Origin: Thermoproteota archaeon
GTDB taxonomy: Archaea > Thermoproteota > Methanomethylicia > Methanomethylicales > Methanomethylicaceae
Reading direction: 5' to 3'
NCBI GenBank assembly: GCA_020832905.1
Contig: JAJHRG010000001.1
Span: 296,617 to 360,616 of the forward strand
DNA length: 64,000 nucleotides
How positions within the stretch are numbered: position 1 is the stretch's first letter; each line of letters opens with the position of its first letter. This document shows positions 1 to 9,079 of this stretch, piece by piece. The translations under genes and the position numbers were made by a program. The notes under the pieces were generated by a model, which saw only the letters and a program-made list of their open reading frames with translations, searched no databases and was not told the origin of the DNA.

Positions 1-1
1 T

Positions 2-376
2 CCTGATGATGTGCTTTATGCTATATACAAAATGGCATCTGTAGCAGTTTTTCCTAGTCTATATGAACCATTTGGTATTGTTGCATTAGAAGCAATGGCT
101 TTAGGAACTCCAGTAATAGTTTCTGCAGTTGGTGGCTTAAATGAAATAGTAATTAATGAATATAATGGTATAAAAGTTACACCAGGATCAGCTTATGAAT
201 TAGCAAAAGCAATAGAAAAAATAATAGATAATCCATCATTAAGTAAGAGACTTATTGAAAATGCTAAGAATTTTGTAAAGAATTTTACATGGGAAAAAGC
301 TGCAGAAGAAACTATTAAACTATATGAAGAAGTTATGATAGAGTATAATGCTGGAAATTGGAAAACGAGGGTTTAA
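2..376 (+). CDS. Glycosyltransferase family 1 / glycogen synthase-like, C-terminal part (truncated by window start)
   Basis: PSLYEPFGIVALEAMALGTPVI motif typical of GT-B C-terminal domain. Confidence 0.85.
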   Translation, partial: PDDVLYAIYKMASVAVFPSLYEPFGIVALEAMALGTPVIVSAVGGLNEIVINEYNGIKVTPGSAYELAKAIEKIIDNPSLSKRLIENAKNFVKNFTWEKAAEETIKLYEEVMIEYNAGNWKTRV

Positions 377-378
377 AA

Positions 379-1320
379 TTGAATTATGTTATAGGAGTAG
401 ATTTAGGAGGAACATGGATAAGAATTGCAATTGCAAAAAATAATTTTAAAGACATAAGAGAATCCATCATAGAAAAGTATGTTTTTCCTACTAATCTTTT
501 AAATAATAATCCTATTGAGAAATTAGAAAGTATTATACGTGAAGTTTCTAAGGATAAAATTAATAATATATCTTGTATATGTATTGCAGCAGCTGGAAAA
601 TTAGATTTAAATAAATCTAAAATTGTTTTTTCTCCACATTCTTCTATTAGAAATTTATCACTTTCTATTCTTGAAGAAAATTTAAAGATACCAATAAAAC
701 TAATAAATGATGGTGTTGCTGGTGCATTAGCTGAATGGAAATTATGTATTAAAAATAATAATATAGTGTACATTGCTATAGGAACTGGTATAGGAGGAGG
801 TATTGTTGTAGATGGGCATTTGCTTATAGGAAAGGAAGGAAATGCTCATGAATTTGGTCATATGATAATTGATATAAATGGATTAATGGAATGTAAATGT
901 GGAGGAAGAGGACACTGGGAAGCTTATACCTCAGGAAGTGGACTACCAAATTTATGTAAGTTTTTATCAAAAAATTATAATGAAGAAACACCTTTATTAA
1001 AAAAAGTAATAAATAATAATTTTAATATAAAAGATATATTCGAATATACAAGAAAAGGAGATAAATTTGGAATGTATGTAATAAATGAAGTTACAAAAAT
1101 AAATGCTATGGCAATTGCTAATTTAGTTAATTTATATGATCCTAATGTAATTTCCATAGGAGGAGGAGTCGCACTTAAAAATCCTGATCTCATAATAGAT
1201 CCACTTAATGATTATGTTTCTAAATACTCCTTTAATACACCTCCTAAAATTATATCATCTTCATTAAAAGAGGAAACTTCTTTAATTGGTGCAATATTAT
1301 TTGCAATGGAGGAGTTATAA
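379..1320 (+). CDS. ROK-family sugar kinase (glucokinase-like)
   Basis: VGVDLGGTWIRIA-type phosphate-binding motif, GTGIGGGIVVDG, CKCGGRGHWEAY zinc motif; TTG start at 379 preferred to 358. Confidence 0.88.
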   Translation: MNYVIGVDLGGTWIRIAIAKNNFKDIRESIIEKYVFPTNLLNNNPIEKLESIIREVSKDKINNISCICIAAAGKLDLNKSKIVFSPHSSIRNLSLSILEENLKIPIKLINDGVAGALAEWKLCIKNNNIVYIAIGTGIGGGIVVDGHLLIGKEGNAHEFGHMIIDINGLMECKCGGRGHWEAYTSGSGLPNLCKFLSKNYNEETPLLKKVINNNFNIKDIFEYTRKGDKFGMYVINEVTKINAMAIANLVNLYDPNVISIGGGVALKNPDLIIDPLNDYVSKYSFNTPPKIISSSLKEETSLIGAILFAMEEL

Positions 1321-2670
1321 TTGAGCTTAGGCTTTCCTGTACCTGAGGTAGTTTATCGTCCAAAAAGACCAAAGATTACTCTTGCTCTAATCTTTTCTAA
1401 TATCATTATTTATTTTATATCATCTATAGAAAATAGCTTCCTAAGTATTGGAGATTATTGGTTAAGTAATGGAGCTTTTGTTCCTTCTCTTTTATTTGAT
1501 TCTTCTCAATTATATAGGATTTTTACATCAATGTTTCTTCATGCAGATTTAGTTCATTTATTTTTCAATATGTACTTTCTCTATATATTTGGAAGAGCAG
1601 TTGAAGAAACCTTAGGAGGTAAAAGATTTTTTATTTTATATATTCTATCTGGAATAGCTGCTTCTATTTTTCATACAGCATTTTCTTTTCTTCAAGGACC
1701 AATGGGATATGTTATACCTGCTATAGGTGCCTCAGGTGCTATAAGTGGAGTATTAGGTGCATATTTAATCTTTTATCCTGGTACTTCATTATTAATGATA
1801 TTACCAATATTCTTCTTTCCCTTTATGTTTTGGATTAAAGCATCTTATTATATTCTATTTTGGTTTGCACTTCAAGTAATATATGGACTATCAAGGACTG
1901 GAGGAAGTGTTGCTTTCTTTGCACATGTAGGTGGATTTATAATGGGTATTGCATTACTTTCAATTATCACTAATAAGGAAAGAATAATGGAATTAAGGAT
2001 ATTCAAGAATTTATTTTCTTATATCAGATGGACTTATAGACCAAGAGGTTTAGGAAAAACTAGTAAAATTATTTTATCTTCTTTAATACTCCTAATTTTA
2101 TTTTCAAGTCTTTATATTTCAATATTTCCAGTAGATCAAGGTAAATTAAAAACTATTACAATTCAATATAAATGTAATTCACTTATATGTAACGATTATA
2201 TTGGTCTTATGCCAGATAATATAGAAAAGCAAATTTCAAATATTCCCTTAGATGAAACAAGAATACTGATCAATAGACTTTATGCTGCAAATTTATTATA
2301 TGGAAAAGATAAAATATCAATAAGTAATTTAACTTCAGAACTTCCTGTTAAAATTGTTATTGGTAAGTATTCTACTACAGTAAAAATTGAAACCACAATT
2401 GATTATTTTAATGGAATTTATGGAAATGATAGTTTTATATCATATGGCGAAGGAAGAATTACAACTTATAGTATAAATATATTTGTTTATGGAGATAATT
2501 ATCAAATAGAAAAAGGTGATAAATTAACTTACGATTTTGTTTTATCTGTAGAAACCTCAGATATTAGAAGTATTACACAATATACTGGATTACTATCTAC
2601 TTTGTTTACAATTGTATCTTTATTAGTTGTAAATTTAATGAATAGAAAACTAGCAATAGTAGGCGAATAA
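1321..2670 (+). CDS. Rhomboid family intramembrane serine protease with C-terminal extension
   Basis: HLFFNMYFLYIFG, GASGAISGVLGAY, HVGGFIMG motifs; TTG start. Confidence 0.88.
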   Translation: MSLGFPVPEVVYRPKRPKITLALIFSNIIIYFISSIENSFLSIGDYWLSNGAFVPSLLFDSSQLYRIFTSMFLHADLVHLFFNMYFLYIFGRAVEETLGGKRFFILYILSGIAASIFHTAFSFLQGPMGYVIPAIGASGAISGVLGAYLIFYPGTSLLMILPIFFFPFMFWIKASYYILFWFALQVIYGLSRTGGSVAFFAHVGGFIMGIALLSIITNKERIMELRIFKNLFSYIRWTYRPRGLGKTSKIILSSLILLILFSSLYISIFPVDQGKLKTITIQYKCNSLICNDYIGLMPDNIEKQISNIPLDETRILINRLYAANLLYGKDKISISNLTSELPVKIVIGKYSTTVKIETTIDYFNGIYGNDSFISYGEGRITTYSINIFVYGDNYQIEKGDKLTYDFVLSVETSDIRSITQYTGLLSTLFTIVSLLVVNLMNRKLAIVGE

Positions 2671-3800
2671 ATTTTTATAATTTATTTAATAAAATAAAGT
2701 GGGGATTAAAAATTTCAAAAATATTAAAAATAATTAACATTACAATTTTTATATTTATTCTTATATTCTTTATTTCAATTATATCGATAGTATATATAGG
2801 ATTAACATTATCTCCAAGTATAGGAAGACCATACTATAATACAAATAATAATAATTTTGAATATTACATTCCAATTTCACTAAATAATAAAGGAATTTTT
2901 CCTATTGAAATATCAACAGTAGTCTATTTTTTAAATACATCAACAATAAATAATATTTCTATACCAGCTGGTTTCTCTGGTACAATTCCATTAAAATTAA
3001 GTATTAATTTTTCAAATATTAATATCTCAAATATCAATATAAATAGAACAGAAATACCAGTAGATGTATTACTAACTATTTATTTTAAACCAATATTAAA
3101 GCTCTCATTATTAACAAATTTTTCATTTAATTTGGGCTCTCCTTATGAGAATTTTAAACTCTATGAGCCAAAATACGAATCATATAATTATACTCATATA
3201 ATGATTACTATTCCTTTTTCCTTTGATAATAGATCTCCAATTAATATAACTGGTCCTTTTTCTATCTCAGTATTTTATGAAAAGGAAAAAATTGGATTTG
3301 GCGAGACTATTTTAAATGCAAGTCCATATAGCTCATATTATGGAAATTTGAATTTGTATATTAAATCTCCTTGGTTAGAAAATCCTGAACTTTTAATGTA
3401 TTCCTTCTCAAGAAACTATACATTAATTTTTTCTCCTCCTATAATTGGCAATATAGAAAGAGTAGAAACAATCAGTTGGAACCCTCCTATAGGTAATTTA
3501 AGTATTGGTCATCCATATTTTATGAATTATAATAATACCCACTCTAAAATTCTTATTCCAATATATTTTGAAAATAAAGGAATCATAAAAATAATTGGAA
3601 ATCTTAGTGGGAAAATATTAGATGTTAACAATAATACTATTGGAATAATAGATAGGACTCATATTGATGTTATTCCTAATCAAATATTTTTTACAAATAT
3701 GACAGGATATGTAGAAAATAAACCTTTAGATGTAATAAAGTTGTTAATTAAGTTTGAAACTCCCTATGGTATATTGGAGGTTATGAAGATTGTTAAGTAA
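2646..3800 (+). CDS. Predicted membrane-anchored surface protein; the ORF track begins at 3132 but the frame is open from 2646, with an N-terminal TM segment and no canonical start
   Basis: Frame upstream of 3132 reads LKISKILKIINITIFIFILIFFISIISIVYIGLTLSPSIGRPYY... without stops. Confidence 0.55.
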   Translation, partial: KTSNSRRINFYNLFNKIKWGLKISKILKIINITIFIFILIFFISIISIVYIGLTLSPSIGRPYYNTNNNNFEYYIPISLNNKGIFPIEISTVVYFLNTSTINNISIPAGFSGTIPLKLSINFSNINISNININRTEIPVDVLLTIYFKPILKLSLLTNFSFNLGSPYENFKLYEPKYESYNYTHIMITIPFSFDNRSPINITGPFSISVFYEKEKIGFGETILNASPYSSYYGNLNLYIKSPWLENPELLMYSFSRNYTLIFSPPIIGNIERVETISWNPPIGNLSIGHPYFMNYNNTHSKILIPIYFENKGIIKIIGNLSGKILDVNNNTIGIIDRTHIDVIPNQIFFTNMTGYVENKPLDVIKLLIKFETPYGILEVMKIVK

Positions 3801-4224
3801 ACTAAACATAATAAAAGGAATTTTCGCATTCATATTTGTATTCTTTTTATTTTGTTATTTACCATTAAATATACTCAATATAATAGAAAAAATCTTACCC
3901 AATTTGGCTTATTCCGAATTGTTATCACAATTATTATCTCAAATAATACATCCAAATGTTCCTATTTTTGGTTTCTTATTTGCTATTTTTGTTTTTCTAT
4001 CTACATTATCAAAGAATACAAAATACAATGGTATTTTTATCATGTTAGAAGGCATAACATCTACAATATTGATATATTATATATTTCAAGGAGGTTATAT
4101 AACTATAACAATCCACAATTACAAACTTATACTAGATTTAACAATTATAATGCTAATTTCTATAATTCCTTCAATTCTCACCTTTATAAAAGGACTCATA
4201 ATTACTATAAAGACTAAAAAATAA
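3790..4224 (+). CDS. Small integral membrane protein, unknown function
   Basis: Hydrophobic 144-aa ORF overlapping the upstream gene by 11 bp. Confidence 0.6.
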   Translation: MLSKLNIIKGIFAFIFVFFLFCYLPLNILNIIEKILPNLAYSELLSQLLSQIIHPNVPIFGFLFAIFVFLSTLSKNTKYNGIFIMLEGITSTILIYYIFQGGYITITIHNYKLILDLTIIMLISIIPSILTFIKGLIITIKTKK

Positions 4225-4304
4225 AAATTAGAATTTAAAATTATTGAATACCCGCTTCTCTTAATGTTTCTTCAGTTGGACATACACCTATTATATATTC
4301 TCCT

Positions 4305-5180
4305 TTAGTTCTTTTTAGACTCTATGTAAGGTTCTACATGAACTGTAACATTCCATCCATATAATCTCTTTAGTTCTTCTTCTACTTTAGATGCTATTTT
4401 ATGAGCATCACTTAAACTCATGTTAGGAGGTAATCTAATGTGTAATGTTATTTCTACATGTTCTTCATATTTATGAGCATGAATATGATGTACATCCGAA
4501 ATATCTTTAGATACTGATGAAATTACATTTTTTACTTCTGTTTCTACTTCAGATGGTAGTTTATAACCCATTATATCTTTTGAAGTATCAATTAATAGTT
4601 TAATAGCTATAAAGCCTATAAATGATGAAACACAAACGCCTAATAAGCTATCTAGCCACCAATAATAATTACTAAATATAATTCCTATACCTACTATTAT
4701 TGATGCTATAGCATCAGTTCTATGATGCCATGCATCTCCTATTAGTGCTTTAGAATTATATACAGTCCCAAGATTTAAAGACCATCTAGCAAGAATTTCC
4801 TTAATTATAGCTGATATAATTAAAATTGCTACTAGTGACCAATTGAATATCATCAATTCATGATTTAAATATTTTTTAATACTTTCAACTATTAGCTCAT
4901 AAGCAGTTATCAATAATAAAATTGCAATAATTATACTTCCTATACTCTCAACTCGACCATGTCCAAATGGATGTTCTTCATCAGCTGGCTTATAAGCAAT
5001 CCAGAAGCTAATTAATACTATAATTGAAGTTAGAGAATCAGATAATGTGTGTATCGATTCAGATATCATAGCTATGGAATTAAACATAATTCCTACTAGA
5101 TATTTAATTATGAAAAGAATAGTATTGATTAATATTGATACAATTCCTTCTTTATAACCAGCTATTTTTCTACTATTCAT
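4305..5180 (-). CDS. Cation diffusion facilitator (CDF) family transporter
   Basis: SESIHTLSDSLTS, HPFGHGRVES, DAWHHRTDAIAS motifs. Confidence 0.93.
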   Translation of the reverse strand: MNSRKIAGYKEGIVSILINTILFIIKYLVGIMFNSIAMISESIHTLSDSLTSIIVLISFWIAYKPADEEHPFGHGRVESIGSIIIAILLLITAYELIVESIKKYLNHELMIFNWSLVAILIISAIIKEILARWSLNLGTVYNSKALIGDAWHHRTDAIASIIVGIGIIFSNYYWWLDSLLGVCVSSFIGFIAIKLLIDTSKDIMGYKLPSEVETEVKNVISSVSKDISDVHHIHAHKYEEHVEITLHIRLPPNMSLSDAHKIASKVEEELKRLYGWNVTVHVEPYIESKKN

Positions 5181-5240
5181 TATCTCATTTTTCTTAGATC
5201 ACTAAAAGATGTTATTAAAGATTACTTTTTCCATTTAAAA

Positions 5241-5299
5241 AGCTCAGCACTCAAGATCTATTTCATCTTTTAATCATTGGGACTTTCTCGTCATCGCTA
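5241..5299 (-). ncRNA. Candidate C/D box sRNA
   Basis: Minus strand AGC-GATGACGA...AAGATGA...CTGA-GCT: near-consensus C and C', exact D, short closing stem; intergenic. Confidence 0.4.
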
Positions 5300-5321
5300 G
5301 AAATTATATTAAAATTAAAAC

Positions 5322-5759
5322 TTATTTATCTTTCTCAATAGTTGTTTCATTACTAGGTAAAAGACCTTTTTTCCTTAATCTTGAAATTGCAGATCTTACA
5401 CTACTTGGTTTTATATTTAATATTTTTGCTATTTCAGCAATTGTTATGTTGCTATTATTTGCTAAAATTCTAAGTATTTTATCTTCTAATGTTTCTTTAG
5501 ATGGTGGTGATAAAATATTTATATATAAAATAGATCCTCCCATTATTACTGTAGCTGGAGAACTCTTTCCTTCAGAATCTATGCAATCTTCTAAGAATAG
5601 ATCCATATTCTCTTCATCTATTTGAACTAATTTCCCTTTGATTACTCGACCATCTAATAGGTAGACTTCTACTTCACTTCTTATATATTTTTTTAATAGC
5701 CTAGAAATTCTATTCTCTTGTTGCAGATAAATCCCCAAATTCAGAATTCTAATTAGCAT
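5322..5759 (-). CDS. Sm/Lsm-like domain fused to C-terminal winged helix
   Basis: LLKKYIRSEVEVYLLDGRVIKGKLVQIDEENMDLFLEDC (Sm1-like) plus ILRILANNSNITIAEIAKILNIKPSSVRSAISRLRKKGLL (wHTH). Confidence 0.75.
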   Translation of the reverse strand: MLIRILNLGIYLQQENRISRLLKKYIRSEVEVYLLDGRVIKGKLVQIDEENMDLFLEDCIDSEGKSSPATVIMGGSILYINILSPPSKETLEDKILRILANNSNITIAEIAKILNIKPSSVRSAISRLRKKGLLPSNETTIEKDK

Positions 5760-5804
5760 TATTTTAAATTTAACGCTCTATCATAATTTTAGTTATAAAA
5801 TTGG

Positions 5805-5895
5805 TGCGGCCGCCGGGATTTGAACCCGGGTCCTTAGCGTTCTGCAAATTATTTTTGGCAGGCTAATGTCCTAGACCAGGCTAGACTACGGCCGC
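5805..5895 (-). tRNA. tRNA-Gly(GCC) with 16-nt intron at 5840-5855 (position 37/38)
   Basis: Acceptor GCGGCCG...CGGCCGCA, GGGTTCAAATCCC T arm, TTAGC-CTGCCA[intron]C-GCTAA; BHB central helix CTGC/GCAG. Confidence 0.9.
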
Positions 5896-6110
5896 TCTCA
5901 TAAGAGATAAGAATTGAGGTGACTTAAAAATTTTTTATTAAAATTTTAATTAACTTTAAGTAATACGGGCTTTCACAAATGCCTTTAAATCATCCCAAAT
6001 GGTCATATTAACTCTGATCGATCATTGCCCATTATATAATAAATATAGAAGAAAAATAAAAGTTTAATTATAAAAGTTTATAAAATCGAAGTGTAAATTT
6101 AACATTTGAA

Positions 6111-6184
6111 GCCCGAGTAGCTCAGCCTGGGAGAGCGTCCGGCTGAAGACCGGAATGTCGCCGGTTCAAGTCCGGCCTCGGGCA
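6111..6184 (+). tRNA. tRNA-Phe(GAA)
   Basis: Cloverleaf GCCCGAG...CTCGGGCA, anticodon loop CTGAAGA, GGTTCAAGTCC T arm. Confidence 0.95.
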
Positions 6185-6232
6185 TCATTTTCTTTTATTT
6201 TTCAAAAAACTAAATTACTTAAAATTTATTTA

Positions 6233-6730
6233 ATGAATCTTATGAGGGAAGTTAGCTTAAATAAAGCATATACTTTACTTTATCCAAGACAAACAGTTTT
6301 AATAGTTTCTACTAGTAAAGAGGGAAAATCAAATATTATGACTTTAAATTGGTCTTCACCTGTTTCTTTTAATCCTCCAATGTTATGTATAGCAGTAGGA
6401 AAGCAAAGATATTCTGCTGAACTTATTAAGGAGACTAAAGAATTTGTTGTAGCAATACCAAGTGATGAAATGGAAAAGGAAGTTTTATTTTGTGGAACAA
6501 CTTCAGGAAGAAATATTGATAAGTTTAAGGAGACAAAACTTACACCTATAAAAGCTAAATATGTAAGACCTCCTCTAATTAAGGAATGTATAGCAAATTT
6601 AGAATGTAAAGTTGTAGAAGAAATAGAAGTAGGTGATCATATTTTATTTATAGCAAGAATATTAGCTGTTTATGAAAGAGAAGGAAAAGTTTTAATAGAT
6701 TTAGTGAGGAAGAAAGTTTATTGGTATTAA
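6233..6730 (+). CDS. Flavin reductase-like / FMN-binding family protein
   Basis: TSKEGKSNIMTLNWSSPVSFNPPMLCIAVGKQRYS; the 6155 start lies inside tRNA-Phe so 6233 is preferred. Confidence 0.85.
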   Translation: MNLMREVSLNKAYTLLYPRQTVLIVSTSKEGKSNIMTLNWSSPVSFNPPMLCIAVGKQRYSAELIKETKEFVVAIPSDEMEKEVLFCGTTSGRNIDKFKETKLTPIKAKYVRPPLIKECIANLECKVVEEIEVGDHILFIARILAVYEREGKVLIDLVRKKVYWY

Positions 6731-6821
6731 AAAATCATCATTTTAAATATACTTATACTTTTTCAATTTTTTTTATAACTTATTATAACTTAGTTATATA
6801 AAAATATTTTAAGAAGTAATA

Positions 6822-8135
6822 ATGGATCATTATTCCATGAGAAATTTTACTGAAGTTCTAGATAATACGCCATGGATCAGTGAACATTGGAAATTATTTG
6901 GTTTGGTTTCTGCAAACTATCTTTTAGATGGGATTATGTTTTCTATTGCTCCACTTATGGCATATATTGTAGCTCAAGATATTGCTTTTATTGTATTAGC
7001 TGCTAATCTTATTTCTGAAATGCTTGGTGCTTTAATATTTGGATTATTAGCTGATAAATATGGAAGAAGACCTATTTTTGCTTTTGTTCTCTTATTAGAA
7101 GTTTTATCTTTAATTATTTTATATTTCACTTATAACAATTCAATAGCATTTCTTATATTAACATCAATAATGACCTTTGGTATTGGAGGAGAATTTGGAG
7201 CAGCATATGCAGCATTAGCAGAAATTATACCTAAAAATCATAGAGGAAAAGCAATAATGATTTCTTCAAACTTTTGGAATATAGGTGCTACTTTAATAGC
7301 TGCAATGTTTTTAATATATGCTATATATTCTTCAGATCCTGAAACTCAAATAAGACTTCTACTTTTATCTTCTCTATTTACTGCTGTAATTATAGGATTA
7401 ATGAGATTTGGTTTTCCAGAAAGTATAAGATGGCTAGTAATAAAAAATAGAAAAAATGAAGCAAAAAGTATTATTAAAAAATTTATAAAAGATGAAAATA
7501 TTCAGTATTCATTTGAACTTCCTCCAGATCAATCTATTTGCTTAAAAGATGCTTTTGAGAAATATCCCATAAGATTAATAATATTAGCAATAGTAACAGT
7601 GGCTCAATATGTAACTTATGGAATGTTAGCTTATTATGTTCCTTATGCTTCTGGATTTGCTTTTGGAATTAATGAAGCACCAAAAATAATATTTATAGCA
7701 AATCTTGGAGCTTCAATTGGTGCTTTCATATTACTACCAATTATAGATAAAGCAAGAAGATTATCACTATTTTTATCATTTTTAGGAGGATTTATAACTG
7801 CAATATTAGTTCTTCTATTTCATAATTTTGAAAATATTTTAATGTTTTACTCTTTTCTATTTATTAATCTAATGTTTTCAGAATGGGCTTGGGGATCAAT
7901 AAGTGTACTTCAAAGTGAATTATTTCCAACAGGTGTAAGATCATCAATTGTAGGTCTTCTTGTAAGCTTAACAGGAATATTTGGTGCTTTTATGGTATAT
8001 ATTGAACATATGTTAACAGCAACTCAATTTATTATTTGTGCTGGATTAATATGGCTACTTGGCTTAATAGCTTCATCATATTGGTATATTAAGGGTATAG
8101 AAAGTGCAAGAAAAAGTGTAGAAGAACTAACTTAA
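6822..8135 (+). CDS. MFS transporter
   Basis: GLLADKYGRRPIF motif, about 12 TM segments. Confidence 0.9.
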   Translation: MDHYSMRNFTEVLDNTPWISEHWKLFGLVSANYLLDGIMFSIAPLMAYIVAQDIAFIVLAANLISEMLGALIFGLLADKYGRRPIFAFVLLLEVLSLIILYFTYNNSIAFLILTSIMTFGIGGEFGAAYAALAEIIPKNHRGKAIMISSNFWNIGATLIAAMFLIYAIYSSDPETQIRLLLLSSLFTAVIIGLMRFGFPESIRWLVIKNRKNEAKSIIKKFIKDENIQYSFELPPDQSICLKDAFEKYPIRLIILAIVTVAQYVTYGMLAYYVPYASGFAFGINEAPKIIFIANLGASIGAFILLPIIDKARRLSLFLSFLGGFITAILVLLFHNFENILMFYSFLFINLMFSEWAWGSISVLQSELFPTGVRSSIVGLLVSLTGIFGAFMVYIEHMLTATQFIICAGLIWLLGLIASSYWYIKGIESARKSVEELT

Positions 8136-9079
8136 AAGAATTTTTTAAAAAATTTTGAGTAAACTTCTGGGGGGACTTCAATTCCTATTTCTCCACTATA
8201 TATTTCTAAAAAAGCTCTATCTGATGGTAATCTTCTTGCTATTATTCTTACATTTAAATTAAACCATTCTACTTGATAAGGATATGAAAAAATTACCATA
8301 TTTAAAGCTCTTATTCCTAATTCCCATAATCCTTTTATTATTTTAGTAATTCCATTAGCCATTCCTCTTAATTCTTTATCATTTAGATCTATTATTGAAC
8401 TCTTATTACCAACTCCAATAACTTCATAATTTCCTATAGGTGCCCATGGAGTAATCCATGAAAATCCTTCAGTCTTTCCAATAAATCTTTCATTATCTTC
8501 TACTATTTCTTCCCAATAATTTCTTCCTTTCTTTTTCCAATAATATTTACATTTTTTAAAGATAAATCTCTCATTTTTTAATCCATTTTTTGATGATATT
8601 AATTGAAAATGAGGATGAAGAATTGAAGCTCCTGCTTCTTGTAAATGATTCCATCCAATAAAATGATATAAATATCCTAATTTTCTACTAATATTAAAAA
8701 ACTCTATTGAGCATTTTAATCCATCAAAAATTTCATCTTCATTAATCTCATTTATATTAATTTTATGTTCTTGAGTAAATACACAAACTCCATGTAGACT
8801 AGCTAATGGATACATATTTGGAAAGATGATTGCTCTTCCTATCTTTATTCTTCCTTCTTTAATAATTTCTTTTGGAAATTTTGGTGTAGCAATTTCTATA
8901 TTTTGTGGACAAAAAGGACAATAATCACTAATTCCTTTTTGTTTTGGTCTTTTTAATCTTTCCATATTAATTCTTGATATTACATTAGTAATTGGATCTT
9001 TTCTAATTTCTATTTTTTGAGAAATTTCTATTTCATTTTTTACTATTTTAGATAATTCAAGTAATTTCAAATTCTTCAT
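8132..9079 (-). CDS. galT: Galactose-1-phosphate uridylyltransferase-like (HIT superfamily)
   Basis: CPFCPQNIEIATP, HPHFQLISS motifs. Confidence 0.8.
   Translation of the reverse strand: MKNLKLLELSKIVKNEIEISQKIEIRKDPITNVISRINMERLKRPKQKGISDYCPFCPQNIEIATPKFPKEIIKEGRIKIGRAIIFPNMYPLASLHGVCVFTQEHKININEINEDEIFDGLKCSIEFFNISRKLGYLYHFIGWNHLQEAGASILHPHFQLISSKNGLKNERFIFKKCKYYWKKKGRNYWEEIVEDNERFIGKTEGFSWITPWAPIGNYEVIGVGNKSSIIDLNDKELRGMANGITKIIKGLWELGIRALNMVIFSYPYQVEWFNLNVRIIARRLPSDRAFLEIYSGEIGIEVPPEVYSKFFKKFF

Noticed and set aside
5940-6030. Moderately GC-richer intergenic stretch between tRNA-Gly and tRNA-Phe (contains palindrome TGATCGATCA), possible sRNA
   Set aside because: No complete C/D box set or convincing H/ACA hairpin on either strand; left unannotated.
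6155-6232. N-terminal extension of the flavin reductase ORF
   Set aside because: Starts inside tRNA-Phe.
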